From NCBI GenBank assembly GCA_030039935.1, contig JASHUQ010000112.1, positions 1 through 6,890 on the forward strand: DNA of 6,890 nucleotides. Direction: 5' to 3'. The notes below the pieces were generated by a model that ran no database searches, was not told the origin of the DNA, and saw nothing but the letters and a program-made list of their open reading frames with translations. Below are positions 1 through 4,922 of the stretch, piece by piece. Positions within the stretch are counted from its first letter, which is position 1. Each line of letters opens with the position of its first letter. The position numbers and the translations under genes were made by a program. The DNA comes from Microcaldota archaeon. GTDB taxonomy: Archaea > Micrarchaeota > Micrarchaeia > Micrarchaeales > Micrarchaeaceae.

Positions 1-18
1 TTTGTAGATGGTTAGCAT
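1..18 (-). CDS. possible 5' end of a gene leaving the window (tentative)
   Basis: On the minus strand an ATG at 18-16 opens a frame that stays open for the six codons left in the window (MLTIYK). An A/T box, TATTAAAT in the minus-strand reading (about 42-49), lies roughly 27 bases upstream, the spacing expected for a leaderless archaeal transcript. No ribosome-binding site is seen. Six codons carry no family information, so this is only a candidate. The whole of 1-50 could equally be a plain spacer behind the tRNA-Leu gene. Confidence 0.15.
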
Positions 19-50
19 GAGGGAAACCAGAATAAAGTTCAATTTAATAG

Positions 51-135
51 TGCAGGGGGTGAGATTTGAACTCACGAACCCCTAAGGGACCAGGCCCTGA
101 ACCTGGCGCGTTTGACCAAGCTTTGCTACCCCTGC
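51..135 (-). tRNA. tRNA-Leu (anticodon CAG)
   Basis: A class II tRNA is read on the minus strand. The acceptor stem GCAGGGG (135-129) pairs with CCCCTGC (58-52), and the discriminator base is A (51), as expected for leucine. The anticodon stem CCAGG/CCTGG encloses the loop TTCAGGG, giving anticodon CAG (99-97), which reads CUG. A 14-base variable region contains a CCC/GGG hairpin, typical of Leu and Ser tRNAs. The T arm is GTGAG-TTCAAAT-CTCAC. CCA is not encoded: the bases after the discriminator are CTATT. The D stem is weak, with only two clear Watson-Crick pairs (GC/GC) and an apparent A-C mismatch at the third. No intron is present. Confidence 0.96.
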
Positions 136-140
136 ATGAA

Positions 141-148
141 TTTAAATA
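141..148 (+). promoter_or_regulatory. probable TATA box (TTTAAATA) of the GTPase gene
   Basis: TTTAAATA matches an archaeal box A. It would place transcription start near 171, giving a leader of about 20 bases that includes the GTGATT ribosome-binding site. It lies inside the 55-bp spacer shared with the divergent tRNA-Leu gene. The assignment rests only on sequence and spacing. Confidence 0.4.
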
Positions 149-160
149 GTATCGCTAATA

Positions 161-170
161 ACTTAATAAT
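161..170 (-). promoter_or_regulatory. possible TATA box of the tRNA-Leu gene
   Basis: On the minus strand this reads ATTATTAAGT, an A/T box centred about 30 bases upstream of the mature tRNA 5' end at 135, which suits an archaeal tRNA promoter with little or no leader. The same A/T stretch lies about 25 bases upstream of the GTPase ATG, so its direction of use is not certain. Confidence 0.3.
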
Positions 171-182
171 ACCTCTACTTTT

Positions 183-188
183 GTGATT
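183..188 (+). promoter_or_regulatory. ribosome-binding site GTGATT of the GTPase gene
   Basis: GTGATT is complementary to the ATCAC core near the 3' end of archaeal 16S rRNA and ends two bases before the ATG at 191. It supports that start codon. The same element precedes two other genes in the window. Confidence 0.6.
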
Positions 189-190
189 AG

Positions 191-1369
191 ATGCTGATAG
201 GAATTGTGGGTGCGCCGAATAAGGGAAAGAGCACAATATTCTCTGCGCTTACCCTTATCGATGTTGCAATAGCTGATTATCCGTTTACAACGATAAAGCC
301 CAACATAGGAATTACCTATGCAACAAACGAGTGTGTCGAAAATGAGCTTCACACAAAATGCCGCGCAAGGAACTCCCTTTGCGTTAACGGAACAAGGATG
401 ATACCAGTAAACATAGTAGATGTGGCGGGCCTTGTCGAAGGCGCGCACGAAGGAAAAGGAATGGGGAACCAGTTCCTCAACGACCTTGTCGCAGCTGATG
501 CTCTCATTCTTGTTGTTGATGCGAGCGGGAAAACAGATTCTCTTGGAAACAAGAAGGATGGATCGAATCCAGTAGATGATGTGAAAATGGTAAAGAGGGA
601 GATTGTCGAGTGGCTTTCCGGAATAGTAAAAAGACACATGAACACTATATCAAAGAGAAACGATGGGGTAGATGCGCTTTACGAGATACTGACAAGCTTC
701 AAGGTTACAAAAGATGATATAAAAAAAGCCGCAGAGTCTGCCTCCCTTATAACCAACAAGCCAAATTGGCCAGACAGCGAAATAGAGAAATTCTCCAAGG
801 AGCTTCTGAAGATCACAAAGCCGTTGCTCATAGCAGCGAACAAGTCGGATGTCGCAGGCTCAAAGGAAAATGTTGCACTGCTCAAGAAAGAATTCGGCGA
901 TGATAAAGTCGTCGCATGCTCTGGGGCTATGGAGCTCGCACTGCGAAAGGCTGCAAAAATAGGAGTGATAGAATATGTTCCTGGAAGCAGGGAATTCAAG
1001 TGGCTGCACGAGAACGAATCTGATGAGAGAAAACAGGCATTGAAGCACATGCGGGACTTCCTTAAGGACAACGGGACAAATATACAGGAACTAATAAACA
1101 AAATAGCATTCGGAATCCTAGGCAACATTGTTGTCTACCCGGTTGAGGATGAGAACAAATACACGGACCATTTCGGCAATGTGCTGCACGATGCGGTAAT
1201 GGTCAAAAAGGGATCGACAGCCCTGGACCTTGCAAATGCAATACATACAGATCTTGGGAAAAGCATGCTCTATGGAATTGACGCAAAGACAAAGATGAGG
1301 ATAGCAAAAGAATATGTGCTGAAAGACAAGGATGTAATAAAGATAGTAAGCTCTGCGAAGCCAAAGTAG
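191..1369 (+). CDS. ychF: YchF/Ygr210-like Obg-family GTPase with C-terminal TGS domain
   Basis: This 392-residue soluble P-loop NTPase belongs to the Obg/YchF group, thought to act with ribosomes in translation or stress response. Visible motifs are G1 GAPNKGKST (residues 7-15), G2 in PFTT (31-34), G3 DVAGL followed by VEGAHEGKGMG (77-92), G4 NKSD (217-220) and G5 CSGA (243-246). The last 80 residues or so (about 311-388) look like a TGS domain. Cys48, Cys57 and Cys64 reproduce the C...C...C-x2-G pattern I recall from archaeal members (Ygr210/MJ1332 branch), perhaps a metal or redox site. G4 is the GTPase form NKxD, not the NxxE form of bacterial YchF and human OLA1 that favours ATP, so GTP is the likelier substrate. 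Length fits the archaeal family. The start is supported by GTGATT just upstream. The ychF symbol is the usual database label; the Ygr210 subfamily is more exact. Confidence 0.93.
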   Translation: MLIGIVGAPNKGKSTIFSALTLIDVAIADYPFTTIKPNIGITYATNECVENELHTKCRARNSLCVNGTRMIPVNIVDVAGLVEGAHEGKGMGNQFLNDLVAADALILVVDASGKTDSLGNKKDGSNPVDDVKMVKREIVEWLSGIVKRHMNTISKRNDGVDALYEILTSFKVTKDDIKKAAESASLITNKPNWPDSEIEKFSKELLKITKPLLIAANKSDVAGSKENVALLKKEFGDDKVVACSGAMELALRKAAKIGVIEYVPGSREFKWLHENESDERKQALKHMRDFLKDNGTNIQELINKIAFGILGNIVVYPVEDENKYTDHFGNVLHDAVMVKKGSTALDLANAIHTDLGKSMLYGIDAKTKMRIAKEYVLKDKDVIKIVSSAKPK

Positions 1370-1909
1370 CTACATATGCCTTGCAGCTGATAGCGACGCA
1401 AACAACGGAGTAAGAACCAAGAGTATGACCAGTGGAATTGCTATAAGATAGGTTGCGAACGTGTTTATCCCAAAGCCTGTTGGCAATGTATTTGGAGCAA
1501 CATAATAAATCAAGAGATATATTATGAAAATCGCCACTGCATAGATAAGCGCAATGTATATCGCGTTCAATAGTCCGGCAGTGAAAGCTGGTTTAACCCT
1601 CCTTTTTGTGGAGCCTATTTTTTCCCCGACCCATACGGATACAATCAATGGAAGGATTATCGCTCCAGGAAGATAAAGAATGTATTTTGATATGGAATTG
1701 ATAAGAGAACCGGTGCTCGAAAGGCTTCCGTAGGATGCTGTCGGAGCGACAATAAACTGGAATACAAGCCCTATGACTAGTATTGTTATCCACATTGTCA
1801 TTGGGCCCTTTATCTCTATCTCCACTTCAGGGGGATCATCATCCTCCTCTTTCATAGGCCTTTTATAATATCTTTTGCTCTCGCCATCCTCTTCCTGCTT
1901 CTGCGCCAT
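1370..1909 (-). CDS. four-helix membrane protein of unknown function
   Basis: I do not recognise this 179-residue protein. A charged, probably cytoplasmic N-terminus (residues 1-35) holds a basic patch (KRYYKRPMK), an acidic run (EEDDD) and alternating EVEIEIK. Four hydrophobic segments follow, at about 38-58, 76-95, 108-137 and 150-172, with a basic loop STKRRVK at 100-106 between helices two and three. No signal peptide, catalytic motif or cysteine is seen. The ATG at 1909 is preferred over the one at 1936: GTGATTTT lies directly upstream (1911-1918), and the longer reading would translate through it. The stop codon abuts that of the GTPase gene with no base between them. The gene diverges from Sec61-beta, which hints at a membrane-biogenesis setting but proves nothing. 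It could be a small transporter-like or scaffold protein restricted to a narrow archaeal group. Confidence 0.8.
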   Translation of the reverse strand: MAQKQEEDGESKRYYKRPMKEEDDDPPEVEIEIKGPMTMWITILVIGLVFQFIVAPTASYGSLSSTGSLINSISKYILYLPGAIILPLIVSVWVGEKIGSTKRRVKPAFTAGLLNAIYIALIYAVAIFIIYLLIYYVAPNTLPTGFGINTFATYLIAIPLVILLVLTPLFASLSAARHM

Positions 1910-1910
1910 C

Positions 1911-1918
1911 AAAATCAC
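1911..1918 (-). promoter_or_regulatory. ribosome-binding site GTGATTTT deciding the start of the membrane protein
   Basis: Read on the minus strand, GTGATTTT ends one base before the ATG at 1909. GTGAT pairs with ATCAC at the 16S 3' end, and the next two T bases can form G-U wobbles with the flanking GG. This selects 1909 over the in-frame ATG at 1936. Confidence 0.6.
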
Positions 1919-1935
1919 ATTTATATAATATGGCA

Positions 1936-1967
1936 AATATTAAAAACATGTAATGTGTATTATATTA
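1936..1967. promoter_or_regulatory. A/T-rich divergent promoter region between the membrane protein and Sec61-beta
   Basis: Two A/T boxes lie in the 71-bp spacer. AATATTAAAAA (about 1937-1947) is correctly placed for a Sec61-beta transcript starting near 1968. The box read on the minus strand as TAATATAAT (about 1958-1966) would start a minus-strand transcript near 1934, with a leader that includes the GTGATTTT site. The boxes would thus be crossed, each nearer to the other gene. This is inferred from spacing alone. Confidence 0.3.
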
Positions 1968-1980
1968 GTAAATTGATTTT

Positions 1981-2136
1981 ATGTCGCTTTTGCAAACACC
2001 ACAATCGCAGGCCGGGGTCATGAGCTTTTATGATGCCCCATCAAAAGGACCAAAGGTGAACCCAAAGCTTGTTCTCATAGGAGTTGCTGCTTTTGCTCTA
2101 ATAATACTGGTTGCTGGCCACTTTGTAAACATATGA
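1981..2136 (+). CDS. secG: preprotein translocase subunit Sec61-beta (archaeal SecG)
   Basis: This 51-residue protein is the small beta subunit of the SecYEG/Sec61 channel and should be a tail-anchored component of the cytoplasmic membrane translocon. It shows the family layout: a short polar N-terminus, the conserved turn QAGVMSFYD (residues 10-18), a linker SKGPKVNPK (21-29) leading into one hydrophobic helix (about 30-46), and a very short tail HFVNI. The AG-x-M-x-F-Y then P-K-x-x-P-K-x-V pattern is what makes the call. No full GTGATT site precedes the ATG, only GATTTT (1975-1980), so the leader may be short. The gene diverges from the four-helix protein and ends 8 bp before the converging epimerase gene. 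The length is normal for archaeal Sec61-beta. Confidence 0.9.
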   Translation: MSLLQTPQSQAGVMSFYDAPSKGPKVNPKLVLIGVAAFALIILVAGHFVNI

Positions 2137-2144
2137 ATGAATAA

Positions 2145-3068
2145 TCAGCCATACTCATTTATCATAAGGTCTAGTCCCTTGTCAAGGGATATGCTTGCCC
2201 TGAATCCCAGCTTTTCCTCCGCCTTCTTTGTGTATGCGAGCGTTTCAGCAACATAATTGCTTACTGTCATCTTCTTGTATTCCGGCTGTATGTTTTTGCC
2301 GAGCTTCTTGTTGAGCATTTCCACAAGCTCGTTCAGGCTGTAGTTCTTTCCTGTCCCAACATTGAATATGTCATAGCCGTTTACGCCAGCAGCTTTTATC
2401 AAGGCGTCTGCAACATCATCAGCATATACAAAGTCCCTTCTCTGGCTGCCATCGCCCCATATAACAGGGCTTTTATCCTCGAGCATGTCCCACAAGAACT
2501 GGGATACGAGGTTTGCGTAGCCTCCCTTCGCCTTTTCGTGCTTTCCATACACGGAAAAGAAGCGCATGCCAATAGCGTTTATTCCATAAAGCCTATGGTA
2601 AAGATGGGCGAGCCGCTCTGCATAGATCCTTGTTTCTGTATAGTAGTCCAATGGAATTTCAAGAGAGACATCCTCTCTATGTGGAGTAGGCTGTCCAGCA
2701 TACATTGACGATGTTGATGCGAAAACCAGATGTGAATTATGGGATTTTGTATACTCGAGCACGGCAATCATGCCAGCAACCGCACTGCTGACAAGCATTG
2801 GATTTTCCTTGTACATAGGGCTCGATGATGGAAATCCAAGGTGGAAGACGAACTCCGCATCAAATCCGCTTTTTTGTATCTCCGTTACATCCGCTTTCAT
2901 GAGTTTTACGTTGCCGGATTCCATCGCTTCAGATATGTTCGCATCGCTCCCAGTGTGCATCTTATCTATAACCATAACTGTATTGCCCTTTGCAAGCCTA
3001 TCGACAAGATTGCTCCCAATGAATCCCGCTCCGCCAGTCACAATCACGCGCTTATTTTTCAATTCCAT
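2145..3068 (-). CDS. NAD-dependent sugar-nucleotide epimerase/dehydratase (extended SDR)
   Basis: This 307-residue Rossmann-fold enzyme is of the UDP-glucose 4-epimerase-like type and would act on nucleotide sugars for surface glycans. Evidence includes the NAD-binding TGGAGFIGS (residues 11-19), an acidic residue ending the second strand (D35), FHLG (75-78), the active-site strand FASTSSMY (116-123; Thr119 sits where GalE has its catalytic Ser), MRFFSVYG (168-175), GDGSQRRDFVYADDV (205-219) and FNVGTG (235-240). The catalytic YxxxK motif reads YTETR (143-147), so the usual lysine is arginine. The exact substrate cannot be read from sequence. The start at 3068 is chosen because GTGATTTT (3069-3076) directly precedes it; an ATG at 3080 would add only MCDF, encoded across that site. 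It follows the AbrB-fold gene by 25 bp on the same strand, so co-transcription is likely. Confidence 0.93.
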   Translation of the reverse strand: MELKNKRVIVTGGAGFIGSNLVDRLAKGNTVMVIDKMHTGSDANISEAMESGNVKLMKADVTEIQKSGFDAEFVFHLGFPSSSPMYKENPMLVSSAVAGMIAVLEYTKSHNSHLVFASTSSMYAGQPTPHREDVSLEIPLDYYTETRIYAERLAHLYHRLYGINAIGMRFFSVYGKHEKAKGGYANLVSQFLWDMLEDKSPVIWGDGSQRRDFVYADDVADALIKAAGVNGYDIFNVGTGKNYSLNELVEMLNKKLGKNIQPEYKKMTVSNYVAETLAYTKKAEEKLGFRASISLDKGLDLMINEYG

Positions 3069-3076
3069 AAAATCAC
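3069..3076 (-). promoter_or_regulatory. ribosome-binding site GTGATTTT deciding the start of the epimerase gene
   Basis: On the minus strand GTGATTTT runs directly into the ATG at 3068, leaving four bases between the GTGAT core and the start codon. It is identical to the site before the membrane protein gene. The upstream ATG at 3080 overlaps its 5' flank and is therefore unlikely to be the start. Confidence 0.6.
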
Positions 3077-3093
3077 ACATTTTTAGAGCACAA

Positions 3094-3966
3094 TCATGCT
3101 ACCTTGAACACGTCTCTCCTTACCTCTGTCACATCCCCATTATCCGCCATTATGTAGAGGATCGCCCTTACCCCATCAGGGTCTATTCCCGTCTCTTTTG
3201 CCATGTCTGGAACAGACATCGCCTTTTCTCCGAGAGCCTTGCTTATTTTTGGCATACTTTGTGTTATGAATGTCTTTGTCGCAATGTAGAACCTCTTGTT
3301 GAACGCCCTTACACCAACAACCATTCCTCTCCTTATGCTCTCTTCAAGAGATGATGAGGCAGCGCTCGCCTCAATCTCCGATGGAAGGACAATATACCCT
3401 TTTGATTCCAAGAGCCCGACATAGGAATCGCTTTCGCTCATGAGCCTCTTCTCCCATTTCTTTTGCACCTGAACCTGTTGCTGCTGCTCCTGCACCTTTA
3501 TCTTTGGAACCTGCACCGGCTGGATTGACTGTGCCTGATTTGCCTGCATTTGCAGTATAATCTCCTTTGTTCGCTTCCCAAACAGATAGTTATCATAAAC
3601 AGATTTTGCAATGCCGTACTTGAAGTCCTGCTCTCCTGGTTTCTTGAAAGATGTGACGAATTTCTTTTTTTGAAGCTCTTGGAGTATTTTCCTCTCTTCA
3701 TCATTGAGTATAGAGTTCACCTTCTCTTTTGTCCTGCTGCTATACCTAAGAGTGTCTAGTTTCATTAGCACAGAAACCTCCTTCTGGCTTACCTGCGGTA
3801 TCGCCGATTTCGAAGTTGTGGGCTTCTGCGCTGTCCTTTTAACAAATGTAAAATAATTCCCATTATTTATGAAGTCTATTTCATCTCCCTCTTTTATGCC
3901 GAGAGACTTGATCACCTCAAACGGAATGTAGATGGCGAACTTATCCTTTATCTTGTAGACCTTCAC
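3094..3966 (-). CDS. AbrB/SpoVT-type domain protein with Gln-rich linker; likely DNA-binding, role unknown
   Basis: The 290 residues fall into parts. Residues 1-44 look like a swapped-hairpin AbrB/SpoVT DNA-binding domain: VYKIKDKFAIYIP, then VIKSLGIKEGDEIDF and a closing strand YFTFVKR. Residues 57-130 are helical and highly charged (RTKEKVNSILNDEERKILQE) and could be a winged helix. Residues 139-170 are a low-complexity Gln/Val/Lys linker with a QQQQ run. Residues 171-290 form a C-terminal unit of unknown fold that ends in what may be a helix-turn-helix (about 245-290; SVPDMAKETGIDPDGVRAIL). The start codon is GTG, with GGGGG (3973-3977) six bases upstream and an in-frame stop further upstream. 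The architecture suggests a transcription regulator that dimerises through the N-domain; targets are unknown. The gene precedes the epimerase on the same strand and diverges from nnrD, either of which it might regulate. Confidence 0.75.
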   Translation of the reverse strand: MKVYKIKDKFAIYIPFEVIKSLGIKEGDEIDFINNGNYFTFVKRTAQKPTTSKSAIPQVSQKEVSVLMKLDTLRYSSRTKEKVNSILNDEERKILQELQKKKFVTSFKKPGEQDFKYGIAKSVYDNYLFGKRTKEIILQMQANQAQSIQPVQVPKIKVQEQQQQVQVQKKWEKRLMSESDSYVGLLESKGYIVLPSEIEASAASSSLEESIRRGMVVGVRAFNKRFYIATKTFITQSMPKISKALGEKAMSVPDMAKETGIDPDGVRAILYIMADNGDVTEVRRDVFKVA

Positions 3967-3988
3967 AGAATTCCCCCAGAAGTTAGGA

Positions 3989-3998
3989 TTTTAATAAT
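3989..3998. promoter_or_regulatory. A/T box TTTTAATAAT in the divergent AbrB-like/nnrD spacer
   Basis: This near-symmetric box is centred about 25 bases from the nnrD ATG (4018) and about 27 bases from the GTG of the AbrB-fold gene (3966). For nnrD, which has no ribosome-binding site, it fits a leaderless transcript. The AbrB-fold gene has a GGGGG leader element, so a second box, TATAAGAT on the minus strand (4008-4015), may serve it instead. Confidence 0.4.
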
Positions 3999-4017
3999 CT
4001 CTATCTTATCTTATAGC

Positions 4018-4917
4018 ATGCAAAGCTTAAAAGGGTTGTCAAAAAGCGCTCTTACGACAGACAAGGACATAAAAACCGCTACAAAGCCTGTTGGCATGCA
4101 CTCATACAAGTATTCCAGAGGAAGCGTTCTGATCGTCGTAAACAGCATGGAATGGTACGGTGCTGGAAGCATGGCCGCATATGCAGCAGAGAATGCGCTC
4201 GCAGCACTTAGAAGCGTGTCAGGATTTGTAACAATCGCTGCTCCAAAGGAGCTTTTCCTGATGATGTCAAAGCTGTCTCCAGTATTTGTCCTAAAGGAGA
4301 TTCCAAAAAGGGCAAGCGATTTCCTTGCTGCACTTCCATCCATCAAGCACGATACTGTAATCCTTGGTCCAGGGATACAGCCAACAGAAGCAAACAAGAA
4401 ATTCGTTCAAAATGTAATAAAATACGAGGCAAAGGCGAATAACACGATTGTCATAGATGCTGGAGTTATAGGGCTGATAAGCAAAAACAAAAAAATAATA
4501 GACAAAAACATGATAATCACACCGCACGATGGAGAATTCAGGACACTAACAGGAATAGACCTGATCGGAAAGGGAATTAATCAAAGAATAAGCGCTGCAA
4601 AAGCATTCGCAAAGAGGTACAAATGCACCATTGTGCTGAAAGGGCACGAGACTGTAATAACAGATGGGAATAGATTAAAGGTAAACATAGCAAATACTCC
4701 TGTGCTTTCAACAATGGGAACCGGAGATGTTCTTAGCGGCATGATAGCGAGCTATGCCTCCCAGCATGAGGACAGGTTCGCAAGCGCTGTTGCCGCTGTT
4801 CGACTTCACTCTATTATAGGGGATTTGTTGTACAGGAAATCAGGATTACACATAACCGCTTTAGATGTTATTGGCGAAATACCAAAGGTATTGAAAAGAT
4901 TTGACAAGATAATGTAG
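4018..4917 (+). CDS. nnrD: ADP-dependent NAD(P)H-hydrate dehydratase
   Basis: This 299-residue member of the ribokinase-like fold repairs hydrated NADH and NADPH, using ADP (bacterial and archaeal type) to drive dehydration. Visible motifs are GSVLIVVNSMEWYGAG (residues 35-50; the family usually has GGS where this has VNS), ILGPGI (115-120), the IDAG strand (146-149), ITPHDGEF (167-174; TPHPGE in many relatives), VLKGHETVI (206-214) and GTGDVLSG (234-241), with Asp237 as the expected catalytic base. It is a stand-alone dehydratase domain; the epimerase domain NnrE, fused to it in many organisms, is absent here. No ribosome-binding site precedes the ATG, and an A/T box 25 bases upstream suggests a leaderless message. 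Met27 is a possible alternative start just before the first core strand. argS follows after 5 bp. Confidence 0.9.
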   Translation: MQSLKGLSKSALTTDKDIKTATKPVGMHSYKYSRGSVLIVVNSMEWYGAGSMAAYAAENALAALRSVSGFVTIAAPKELFLMMSKLSPVFVLKEIPKRASDFLAALPSIKHDTVILGPGIQPTEANKKFVQNVIKYEAKANNTIVIDAGVIGLISKNKKIIDKNMIITPHDGEFRTLTGIDLIGKGINQRISAAKAFAKRYKCTIVLKGHETVITDGNRLKVNIANTPVLSTMGTGDVLSGMIASYASQHEDRFASAVAAVRLHSIIGDLLYRKSGLHITALDVIGEIPKVLKRFDKIM

Positions 4918-4922
4918 ATTCC

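Noticed and set aside
155..637. Minus-strand open frame of 160 codons covering the start of the GTPase gene
   Set aside because: It is antisense to the conserved G1-G3 region, has no family signature, and ends in the spacer that holds the divergent promoters.
679..1128. Minus-strand open frame of 149 codons inside the GTPase gene
   Set aside because: It lies entirely within a gene whose G motifs and TGS domain are clear in the other frame. Its Ser/Phe-rich translation is typical of an antisense shadow.
2770..3354. Plus-strand open frame of 194 codons opposite the epimerase and the AbrB-like gene
   Set aside because: It is antisense to two well-supported genes, shows no recognisable domain, and has a Cys/Pro/Ser/His-rich composition typical of a shadow frame.
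3463..3555. Tandem-repeat-like tract in the AbrB-like gene
   Set aside because: It is a low-complexity Gln/Val/Lys linker in frame with the gene, with irregular unit lengths. It is not a DNA repeat array or CRISPR.
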